Shown: positions 35,834 to 42,835 of the stretch, one piece after another
How positions within the stretch are numbered: the first letter of the stretch is position 1
Layout of the letters: every line of letters starts with the position of its first letter
Origin: Bacteroidales bacterium
GTDB taxonomy: Bacteria > Bacteroidota > Bacteroidia > Bacteroidales > JAOZQN01
Length of the DNA: 42,835 bases
NCBI GenBank assembly: GCA_029932195.1
Contig: JAOZQN010000004.1
Location: forward strand, 1 to 42,835
Direction: 5' to 3'
The notes under the pieces: generated by a model
Databases searched by the model: none
Told to the model about the DNA's origin: nothing
What the model saw: only the letters and a program-made list of their open reading frames with translations
Program-made: the position numbers and the translations under genes

Positions 35834-38186
35834 TTAAAAGTTCATTCTTATTCCGCCGATAAAAGTTCGCCCTGGTTGTGGCAATCGTGAAGAATACCAG
35901 CCATTACTTGGAGTGCTAATATCTTCTCCTGCATTGGCAGCATCTATACCTGGGTGATAATATTCGGTATCAAAAACATTATTTACATTTATGAAAAATA
36001 TTAATTTATTTTTAAATAGGTTAATTAGCTGAAAATCAAGGTTTGTTACAAAAAAAGCATCTATATTTTCTACAGGATTAGAAATTGTTGTGGGACGTTG
36101 GTGTATATAATTATTTCTAATGTTTAAATGAAAATATTTAAAAGCATCGGCACTAAAAATAATGTTTAATTTGTGAGGAGCAATATCGCCAACCAAATTA
36201 GAAGTTCTGCCTGTTATTGTATTGGTTCTTGCGGTTTCATATTTTGCATTTACATAGCTATAGTTGATATGAATTAATGCGTTTTCAATATATTTTGAAG
36301 ATGCTACTAAAATAAAATTCATTTTTAGCTCTGTTCCAAAAATAGTTTTTTTTGGTAGGTTTTCGCCTTGGAGTATGCTGTTTGTAATTTCATGACCAAA
36401 AAATGTTGCAACCAAACCAACATTTGAAAATTTAGTAGATATTCCCAAGTCTATTGCCTTTATTTTATCTGGTTTTAAATTTTCATTTATATTGAGACCT
36501 CCCCATCCTCCGTATAAATTTCTTGGTGCAGGAGATTGAAAACCAGTTCCATAACTTGTTTTAAAACTTAAATAGTTTGTTGCCTTGAAAGTCGCTCCAA
36601 CACGTGGGCTAAAAATTTCGCCATAAATTTTATTTTTATCATACCTTGTTCCTAAAACTATTGAGAGTTTGTTTTTAAACAAAAGTAGTTTGCTTTGCAA
36701 AAAAGTTCCCCATTCGGTGTCTGTATATGTGTTTCCTGGCGTAACACTATTATTTACTGGGTAAGGAAATAATATTTGTGGTTCTTTCCACTGTTGTCCG
36801 GGTAGCCAAGTTGTTTGGCTGGAATTACCAAATTCATAAGATTTTTGGAATTCTGCCGAAGATAATTTTACTCCACCGTTTATTATCCAGTTTTCGTAAG
36901 GACGATATTCAAAATCTTGAAAAATGCCACATTTCTTGGATATATATTTCCATGTAAGAAATTCTACTGTTCTTGTAGAGTCCCAATTATCTGCACTATG
37001 CCAGCCTTGTGCCCAAGTGTTGTCTGGCGAGGATCCGCTGTTCTGATAATTTGCCAAAAAAGTATAATTTATTTTTTCGTTAAATACTTTTTTATATTTC
37101 AAAAAGAATATATCTCTATTAAATTTCCAGTTATTAGTTGGTAATGTTTTATCGTAAGGATATTCTGAACCGTTCCCATGTTTTGTAAGTAAATGATTAT
37201 AACCGAGTTCAATATTTTTAATTTTAACTCTAGCTAGTAAAGCATTATCATTTAGTATATGGTCCCCAAAGTGCTTCGTTACCAAATAGTTCTTTGTTAA
37301 AATATCCAGGACGATCTACTAAATCAAACATATCACTTTTGTATCTTCGGAAAGCTACCATTAGCTCAACTGGCTCATAATTAGCAAGGTATGTAATCTC
37401 TCCGTATTGAGTATTATTATTTCCTACTCCACTATTTATAAAGACTTTACTTGTTTCTTTTTCTAAATTAGAAGCAGATTTTGTAATAATATTTATGATA
37501 CCCGAAAAAACATTAGGACCGTATATTGCCGAAGCCGGACCGTAAACTATTTCTATTCGTTCTATTGCTGAAATCGGAAAATCGGAAGATATATTCATAT
37601 TTTGAGCATAAAGAATATTTGCTTCAATACCGTCGATCATAAGCATAGTGCGTTCATTGAACGAGCCAGTTCGGTTTCCTCGTGCGTATGAAAGTTGCGT
37701 TAAATCGCCGTATGAAGCAGAAACATCGAATCCGGGAATATCATTTAAGACTTCTGATAGGCTTGTGTATCCTCTACTCTCAAATTCTTTTTGTGTTAAA
37801 ACGACTACTGTTGCAGGAGTTTCGCTTATCTTCTCGGAGAATTTAGAAGCCGTTTGAACTTCAAGCCCCATAAGTTCTTCTAAGGTTAAATCAAAAATAT
37901 CCGCAGTTAAAGTAATGTTTATTACCGCTTTGTTATTTGCATCTATCTCTTGCAAAAGATAACCAGTTTTTCTGAAAACAATTATTTTATCTTCACTCGC
38001 TATGCGAATAGAGTATTCTCCATTTGTATTTGTTGTATCTGTTATTTTTGAATTTTTTACAGACACAATTACCTTGTCTAAAGGCTTCCCCTCAAAATTT
38101 GTTACAATGCCAGAAACTAAATTTTGTGCAATACCAGAGCTTGCTAAGGCAAGCAATAATAATAATGTAGTTACAATGTTTTTCAT
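35834..38186 (-). pseudogene. TonB-dependent outer-membrane receptor, interrupted by a frameshift
   Basis: Two frames together give a receptor of about 780 residues. The 5' part (38186-37248) has a signal peptide (IAQ near residue 21), a carboxypeptidase-regulatory-like beta domain (about 22-95) and the plug domain (VVVLTQKEFESRGYTSLSEV, MLMIDGIEAN, IERIEIVYGPASAIYGPN, SGIINIITKSA). It stops soon after ELFGNEALWG. The barrel continues in the next frame from DHILNDNALLARVKI to the C-terminal aromatic GGIRMNF (stop at 35834). The break maps to a run of four G (- strand; 37264-37267): three G would restore one frame. There is no SusD gene nearby, so the substrate is unknown; the plug resembles vitamin or siderophore receptors as much as glycan ones. 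The upstream region is a complex palindrome starting 21 nt before the ATG. Confidence 0.82.
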
Positions 38187-38206
38187 AGTTTTTATTATTT
38201 AGTTAG

Positions 38207-38537
38207 AGGAATGGCTACGAAATAACTTTAACAGTTATGCTTGTTCTTTTGCCTTTTATCAATCTTAAAAAATTCTTAAATAGCTTGATATTCGCATATT
38301 TTGTAAGATTGTTAAAAAACAAAATAACATCGCCTAAGTAAAGATTAAGGCAAATTAAAATTAATAATTAGCCAATTTAAACGAAGTTATTTTTTTCTTT
38401 AACAATTCAAAAGAATATGAGAATATCGGGAATATTTAATCTTTTTTTGAAGCAATTAAAAGGAAAAAGAACAAGTTTAAAGGCTAATTATTAATTTTAA
38501 TTTGCCTAACCATATAACTTATTTCGTATCCATTCCT
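38207..38537. repeat. Complex inverted-repeat region upstream of the TonB receptor
   Basis: Three pairs of inverted arms in the order C-A-B-A'-B'-C'. C/C' are 38207-38228 and 38516-38537 (AGGAATGG, TACGAAATAA; 20 of 22 bases). A/A' are about 38240-38335 and 38376-38474, about 75% identical with almost no gaps (CTTGTTCTTTT...). B/B' are perfect 26-mers, 38348-38373 and 38482-38507 (AGGCAAATTAAAATTAATAA...). A with A' and B with B' cannot form one nested hairpin because B lies in the A-A' loop and A' lies between B and B'. The region fills the 381-nt gap and must contain the receptor's leader. No consensus promoter was seen. Confidence 0.75.
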
Positions 38538-38552
38538 TAGTAAAGATGTTTT

Positions 38553-38566
38553 TCGGAGTGGACTCA
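38553..38566 (+). repeat. Left copy of a 14-bp inverted repeat bracketing the ATPase-DUF4276-T9SS cassette
   Basis: TCGGAGTGGACTCA, 1 nt beyond the stop of the T9SS gene. Its exact reverse complement is at 42783-42796, just outside the 42-bp repeat array, so the pair encloses 4.2 kb with the three genes. Confidence 0.6.
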
Positions 38567-38567
38567 C

Positions 38568-40415
38568 CTATTGTTTTATGAATTTTTTTGTAATTATTTC
38601 TCTATCCGATGAAATAATATTTATTAGATAAATACCACTGTCAAAATTACCTACATCAATATCTCCACTGGAATTATGATTGTTTTGATATAATTTTTGT
38701 CCGTAAATATTATAAATTATTATTTCAAAATCCTCTCCAAAATTTTGATTTTCAATATTAAAATTTAAAACATTTGATACTGGATTTGGAAAAATATTAA
38801 AGGAAATTTTGTTTTTTATTTCATCAATTCCAATATGATTTGCTTTTCCAAAAACCGGTTGCACAAGTAATTCGCCTTCGTAGGCAGAGCTTACCCAGTT
38901 CCCATTAAGATTATAAAATTTATGATTTTCACCTGTTGTATTTAAGTCAAGTCCTACATTCATAAACTGTTCGTCTGTTTTTTTCCAGCCTACAAAAAAA
39001 GTATCCACCACTGCAAAGGACGAATCCATTTCATAAGTTTGAAATTGATTAGCTTTCAGAAAATCAATGTAAGCTCCTTGTTGTTCGTGAATTAGGCGAC
39101 CAGGCAAACCTGTTTCTGGGTCGTTATCCCAAACCATCAGATAGAAATATTGAGGCTGTGCATCTTTAAAAGTGCTGTTGAACAACATCTGAATTGCTGT
39201 TAAAGTATCTTCTTTATAGGTGTAAAATTTATTGGCAACAAAAGCATGAATACTTCCACCACCAATTAAGTCATAGCCCGCTTCGGAGGTGCAGTCGTCA
39301 TAAGAATAATTGCCTCCAAAAGTTTTATTTTGATAGACAATATTGTTAAAAGTAGCATCATCGCCATCTGTAACTAAATAAGTTTTTAGCTCGTAATTTA
39401 ATTTGTCTTCGTCAATTATAGGAAATTGAATTTCAATATTTTCTGCATCTCTTGTATAGTTGCTACTTTGAGGAAAACTTGAAGAGCCAAGTTTATGTTT
39501 GTAATCTTCTACATAACCATTTAACTCTTTAAAAATAATATTCATACTATCAATATCTCGTTTTTCATTATCATTATTTCTGAATTTAACTTCATAATTA
39601 ATATTAAAAGATGAGCCTATATTTATATAATGTTTATAATGTCCGTAAGGAATAGTTTGATAGTTATCAATTTTCAGAACTAATGGGTGCTGAAAAGCTA
39701 ATTCTTTGAGTATAACATCATTAGCATCTCTGCTTTTATTTAAATACACATAATCTAAATGCCAATGGTCGCAGTTTCCTACAAGACTTGGGATGTTGCT
39801 TGCTGTAAGGCTTGCCTTATTATAAAATCTAAATTGAAATCCTTTTTTTAGGTATTTCTCTTCTGTTATGTGAATCATAACTTGATTAAAATCAGGTTCT
39901 TCTGTGTATGTATCTGTGCCTTCGGTTGCCCATACGGTTTCCCAAATTTCATTTTCTACATCGTAGAACTGCAAAACAAGAGAGTCTTGTGTTTGAGGAA
40001 AATCAACAATTCCTTGTGCTTGATAATAAAAGCTGATATACAGTGAGTCGTAGCCAGGAAAAAACAAGTCAATGGGTTTGGAGGTTAAAATATCAGCCCT
40101 ATGTGCGGAGGAGTAAGAAGTTGAATAATAATTTTGCTCATTATCAATTGCATCAAAAGTTACAGTTCCAATTGATGGAGGTCTGTATGCCATTGTTCTA
40201 CTTATGTTTACATTGTTATCTATCCAAATAGAATTATCAATATTAGGAAAAGTAGTAGAAAAATCGTCGAGGAATGGAAGTTCCAAAGTATCATTTTCTT
40301 TACTTAGCTCTATTTTTTCTATACTTGGACTATAACCAGCCTTTACAACCATTTCTTGCGACATTGCTACCGTAGCAAAAAGAAATGCGATAATTATTAA
40401 AGATGTTTTTTTCAT
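38568..40415 (-). CDS. T9SS-exported protein with C-terminal type A sorting domain
   Basis: 615 residues. Signal peptide 1 to about 19 (VAMS before Gln). The C-terminal 85 residues are a type IX secretion sorting domain: FNIFPNPVSNVLNFNI, IYNIYGQKLYQ and a final GIYLINIISSDREIITKKFIKQ. The middle is beta-rich, with a jelly-roll-like segment (about 45-235; LPFLDDFS, LTSKPIDLFFPGYDSLYISF) that I cannot assign to a named enzyme family. It is predicted to pass the outer membrane by T9SS and be anchored or released after cleavage of the tail. Its ATG overlaps the stop of the DUF4276 gene by 3 nt, an unexpected coupling of a surface protein to a putative defence pair. Confidence 0.88.
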   Translation of the reverse strand: MKKTSLIIIAFLFATVAMSQEMVVKAGYSPSIEKIELSKENDTLELPFLDDFSTTFPNIDNSIWIDNNVNISRTMAYRPPSIGTVTFDAIDNEQNYYSTSYSSAHRADILTSKPIDLFFPGYDSLYISFYYQAQGIVDFPQTQDSLVLQFYDVENEIWETVWATEGTDTYTEEPDFNQVMIHITEEKYLKKGFQFRFYNKASLTASNIPSLVGNCDHWHLDYVYLNKSRDANDVILKELAFQHPLVLKIDNYQTIPYGHYKHYINIGSSFNINYEVKFRNNDNEKRDIDSMNIIFKELNGYVEDYKHKLGSSSFPQSSNYTRDAENIEIQFPIIDEDKLNYELKTYLVTDGDDATFNNIVYQNKTFGGNYSYDDCTSEAGYDLIGGGSIHAFVANKFYTYKEDTLTAIQMLFNSTFKDAQPQYFYLMVWDNDPETGLPGRLIHEQQGAYIDFLKANQFQTYEMDSSFAVVDTFFVGWKKTDEQFMNVGLDLNTTGENHKFYNLNGNWVSSAYEGELLVQPVFGKANHIGIDEIKNKISFNIFPNPVSNVLNFNIENQNFGEDFEIIIYNIYGQKLYQNNHNSSGDIDVGNFDSGIYLINIISSDREIITKKFIKQ

Positions 40416-40990
40416 TTTTTTTCAAATTTAGTTTGTAATTTTTTGAGCATTTTTAAAAATGCCTTTGCACTGTGGCATTGTTTATGTTCTGTTGCATTTT
40501 TTATTGTAAAACCATTTTTAAGAAATAATTTTGCTATATCTGGTTTGCTTAAATCTTTGTATTTTTGTCCTAATCTATTTTTTAATGTTCTATGTGGATT
40601 TGTTTCACCTTCTGGATTATTAAAAGGTCTCAAATTTCTCGTTCTTAGTATTTTTTTTAGAGTATCAGTATCTGAAAGAAACCATGCTTCTGTCATCTTT
40701 TTTACTATAAATATTTCATTTTTATCTGTTATCGTTTCCTTCTTTTTCAATTGAGTTATTAATGTTTCCTCGGTAGCAAGTTGTTCTAAGTCTTTGATTA
40801 TAATTACTTTTTTTGCTTTATTTCTATTGATTAATAAATTAGTGTCTCGTTCTATTTTTCCTCCTGAATATTTAATTGCACCTGCAAGTTCAAAATTATG
40901 TTCTTCCAATAATTCTTTAAATTTTTTATTTTTAGAAGAGAAAATAACTTGTTCTGTTTCGCCGTCGTAAATAATTCCAATTTTTACCAT
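40412..40990 (-). CDS. DUF4276/RloB-like (TOPRIM-type) protein, partner of the AAA ATPase
   Basis: 192 residues, no signal peptide. It starts MVKIGIIYDGETEQVIF, where the G-E-T-E pattern is the first acidic motif of RloB/DUF4276 proteins. KVIIIKDLEQL (Asp67, Glu69) is at the second acidic position, and the family signature EAWFLSDTDTLKK is at 101-113. It ends with a His/Cys segment EHKQCHSAKAFLKML. Such proteins are regarded as TOPRIM-like nucleases and occur beside AAA ATPases in AbiL, RloAB and PARIS-like phage-defence loci. The second motif reads KDLEQ rather than a clean DxD, so catalytic competence is uncertain. Its start lies inside the end of the ATPase gene (7-nt overlap), indicating coupled translation. 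Confidence 0.75.
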   Translation of the reverse strand: MVKIGIIYDGETEQVIFSSKNKKFKELLEEHNFELAGAIKYSGGKIERDTNLLINRNKAKKVIIIKDLEQLATEETLITQLKKKETITDKNEIFIVKKMTEAWFLSDTDTLKKILRTRNLRPFNNPEGETNPHRTLKNRLGQKYKDLSKPDIAKLFLKNGFTIKNATEHKQCHSAKAFLKMLKKLQTKFEKK

Positions 40991-42384
40991 GGCAATCCTC
41001 CCAACATATTATTTAGCCATGCTTCGTCCATTGGGAGTTCTCCTTTTTCATTCTCTTTTATAAGATACTCATCTTTATTGAATTGCGTAACTTTTGTTTT
41101 AGCATTTTCTTTTTCTACAATAATTATTTCTTGTGGTTTTAAAGCCGACACCAATGTTTGAGAATGTGTAGTAATCCAAATATAATGTCCTTTATTTTCA
41201 CAAAAATATCTAAATAGTTTTACAAATTGAGTTATTATTTTAGGATTTAAGCCGTTTTCTGGTTCTTCTATACATAAAAATTGTGGTTCATTTGATTGAT
41301 ACAACAGAGACAAAAGTGCTATAACAGAGTAAGTTCCATCAGAAATTAACTGTCCTGTAAAAGGAGAATTTGTTTCTTTTTCAAAAATTTGTAATTCTTC
41401 TTTACTATCAAGGCTGTCTATTTTTACTTTTATCTTATCAAAACCAGGTATAAATGTATCTAATTTTATTTCAAATAGTTCTCTCTTATCTTCGTCTTTT
41501 AATATTTTACTCAAAATTTTAGTTAAATTTCCAGTATCAAACCACAATTTATCCTGAAATTTAAGTTTATTATTATTCTGGTTTGTTTTATTTATAAAAA
41601 CTCTTGTAAATGATTTTATAAATTTATCATTAAATTTTTCGCTTTCTGTTTTTGTCTCAATAATTTTATTATCCTTATATTTTATTCCAAACTCTATTTT
41701 ATCTTTAAATTTTAGTTCAATATTCAACGACTCTGATAGCATATTACGATTAAGCACATTTTTTTCTCCTCCAAACATTTCCACAACAGTCGCATTATTT
41801 ATTATCATTGCATGAAACATAAATTCCAATGCTTCTAAAATATTCGATTTCCCACTCGCATTTGCTCCTACAAAAGCAGAAAAACGAGAAGGTTGTTTTA
41901 TATTTATATCAACTAATGACTTATAATTTTTCATAACAACTTCATCAATATTAATTTTATAATCTGAACTTTCAATAAAATTAATATAATTATCAAAAGT
42001 ATCGTCTTCAATTGCTTTTTTCAATTTTGCATTAGACCATTTTTCTTTTATTGACTCTTTTAAATAATATTCAGTTTCTTTTATATCATAAGTTTTAAGA
42101 AGAGTAATTATTTTATTCCAACTTATTTTTTTTGATAATTCATATAAATTTGGATAATTTCTAAATCGCTTATGAAAATTTTGCATGTGCCGAAGACTTG
42201 ATACCGAGTATCCTTTTTTATTCAAGTCTGCAGATAAATTTGTTATTAAACTTTCTCCATCAAAATTACTTTTATTTTCTTTTAAAATTTCACCGATAAA
42301 ATTATATTTTTCTATATCATTATCTTCGTTTTTAATAATACCTTTGACTTTATCAAAAATAGATTTATAATTTTTTTTATCCAT
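40984..42384 (-). CDS. AAA (SMC/ABC-type) ATPase with an N-terminal DUF1016_N-like domain
   Basis: 466 residues, cytoplasmic. The C-terminal part is an AAA_21-type ATPase: Walker A GANASGKSN (173-181), signature-like LISDGTYSVIALLSLL (346-361), Walker B FLCIEEPENGLNP (369-381) and switch His407 (TTHSQTLVSAL). It ends MDEAWLNNMLGGLPW, as in other defence-associated members. Residues about 40-135 resemble DUF1016_N (YhcG N-terminus): GYSVSSLRHMQNFHKRF, ISWNKIITLL, EYYLKESIKEKWSNAKLKKA. DUF1016_N normally precedes a PD-(D/E)XK nuclease; here an ATPase follows instead. The gene overlaps its TOPRIM-like partner by 7 nt. Its ATG is 1 nt after the stop of a repeat-encoded frame and next to the 42-bp repeat array. 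A phage-sensing or nucleic-acid-sensing role is inference. Confidence 0.85.
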   Translation of the reverse strand: MDKKNYKSIFDKVKGIIKNEDNDIEKYNFIGEILKENKSNFDGESLITNLSADLNKKGYSVSSLRHMQNFHKRFRNYPNLYELSKKISWNKIITLLKTYDIKETEYYLKESIKEKWSNAKLKKAIEDDTFDNYINFIESSDYKINIDEVVMKNYKSLVDINIKQPSRFSAFVGANASGKSNILEALEFMFHAMIINNATVVEMFGGEKNVLNRNMLSESLNIELKFKDKIEFGIKYKDNKIIETKTESEKFNDKFIKSFTRVFINKTNQNNNKLKFQDKLWFDTGNLTKILSKILKDEDKRELFEIKLDTFIPGFDKIKVKIDSLDSKEELQIFEKETNSPFTGQLISDGTYSVIALLSLLYQSNEPQFLCIEEPENGLNPKIITQFVKLFRYFCENKGHYIWITTHSQTLVSALKPQEIIIVEKENAKTKVTQFNKDEYLIKENEKGELPMDEAWLNNMLGGLPW

Positions 42385-42385
42385 A

Positions 42386-42709
42386 TTATTTTTTGTTTTT
42401 ATCTATTTGAGTATCGAACAATTCTATGACTTTAGAATCGATACTTATTCGAGTTTCGAACAGTTCTATGACTTTAGAATCAGAATATGTTCGAGTTTCG
42501 AACAGTTCTATGACTTTAGAATCAGAATCTATTCGAGTCTCGAACAGTTTTATGACTTTAGAATCGATATCTGTTCGAGTTTCGAACAGTTCTATGACTT
42601 TAGAATCAGAATCTATTCGAGTCTCGAACAGTTCTATGACTTTAGAATCAGAATCTATTCGAGTCTCGAACAGTTCTATGACTTTAAGAATCAGAATCTG
42701 TTCGAGTTT
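42386..42709 (-). pseudogene. Possible remnant coding frame of a 14-residue coiled-coil-like repeat protein
   Basis: On the - strand, the same direction as the ATPase, an open frame of 107 codons spans the repeat array and stops (TAA, 42388-42386) 1 nt before the ATPase ATG. It encodes a repeating DSDSKVIELFETRI pattern, two heptads with hydrophobic V-I-L-F-I positions, as in a coiled coil. There is no ATG or clear ribosome binding site; a TAG at 42712-42710 closes it. A one-base insertion in copy 7 throws the upstream copy out of frame, and the most distant copy carries stops. It could be the decayed end of a coupled gene, or a by-product of a 42-bp period being divisible by three. Confidence 0.3.
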
Positions 42710-42773
42710 CTAACAGTTCTATGACTTTAGAATCGATATTTGTTCAAGTTAAGAACAGTTAGATGATTTTATC
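42415..42773. repeat. 42-bp tandem repeat array (8 copies plus a partial) upstream of the ATPase
   Basis: Copies start at 42415, 42457, 42499, 42541, 42583, 42625, 42667 (43 bp, one extra A) and 42710, with a decayed partial copy from 42752. The constant part is CGAACAGTTCTATGACTTTA followed by GAATC. A variable stretch of about 10 nt reads either CGATA or CAGAAT types. Each unit contains two small inverted repeats: TTCGAG-T-CTCGAA (exact in some copies) and TTCTA...TAGAA. There are no unique spacers, so it is not a CRISPR array. The array lies 31 nt upstream of the ATPase start codon. Confidence 0.92.
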
Positions 42774-42782
42774 TTCTAATAT

Positions 42783-42796
42783 TGAGTCCACTCCGA
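42783..42796 (-). repeat. Right copy of the 14-bp inverted repeat bracketing the cassette
   Basis: TGAGTCCACTCCGA, the exact reverse complement of 38553-38566, lying 10 nt beyond the repeat array. With its partner it encloses the array, the ATPase, the DUF4276 gene and the T9SS gene. A related CACTCCGA core is in the hairpin at 778-810. Confidence 0.6.
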
Positions 42797-42835
42797 CAAG
42801 TGTATTTTTGTCAAAATCAAGGCGGATACAAATTT

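Noticed and set aside
40412-42384. Assigning the ATPase pair to a named system such as PARIS, Gabija or Septu
   Set aside because: The partner motifs fit DUF4276/RloB better than DUF4435, UvrD-like GajB or the HNH protein PtuB, and the DUF1016_N-like N-terminus does not belong to any of these.
42407-42724. Two + strand reading frames over the 42-bp array (starting at TTG 42407 and ATG 42426)
   Set aside because: They exist because the repeat length is a multiple of three, run against the operon, show no ribosome binding site, and are not distinguished from the co-directional frame.
42415-42773. CRISPR array
   Set aside because: Units are head-to-tail copies of a 42-bp repeat without unique spacers, and there is no cas gene in the window.

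Overview
The window comes from an AT-rich member of the Bacteroidota, most likely a Bacteroidales-type organism. The evidence is a type IX secretion (T9SS) C-terminal sorting domain, a TonB receptor with a carboxypeptidase-like N-terminal domain, a zinc-free L36, the order secY-map-infA-rpmJ-rpsM with no adk and no tuf, and promoters matching the Bacteroidota pattern TTTG-N19-TAnnTTTG. No rRNA, tRNA or CRISPR array was found.

Layout. 1-4920 (+): a cell-envelope group with a LolA-like periplasmic protein, a patatin-like lipase, a membrane SpoIIE-type phosphatase and a frameshifted outer-membrane beta-barrel protein. 5031-7010 (-): cysC and gpsA, separated by a large imperfect palindrome. 7093-25947 (-): the joined str-S10-spc-alpha ribosomal superoperon (rpsL, rpsG, fusA, then rpsJ to rplQ), with secY, map, infA, rpmJ and rpoA. 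It has a promoter upstream of rpsL, an internal promoter upstream of rpsM and a terminator after rplQ. 26177-29374 (-): a secreted tricorn-type protease. 29663-34350 (+): a response regulator/SpoIIE phosphatase, a TPR histidine kinase and rimO. 34723-38186 (-): pdxJ and a frameshifted TonB-dependent receptor. 38568-42384 (-): a tightly packed group of an AAA ATPase, a DUF4276/RloB-like protein and a T9SS-exported protein. A 42-bp tandem repeat array lies just upstream of the ATPase.

The ribosomal block is ordinary. The accessory regions are not. The ATPase carries an N-terminal region resembling DUF1016_N (normally fused to a PD-(D/E)XK nuclease) and overlaps a TOPRIM-like partner gene by 7 nt, which makes the pair a candidate anti-phage or nucleic-acid-sensing system of unusual architecture. 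A 139-bp palindromic miniature element with 8-bp target duplications sits in frame inside the patatin gene and adds 49 residues to it. Nearly every long spacer outside the ribosomal block is filled by a long imperfect palindrome, including one upstream of the TonB receptor whose repeat arms cannot all pair at once. The two outer-membrane protein genes at 3534-4920 and 35834-38186 each carry an apparent single-base frameshift.
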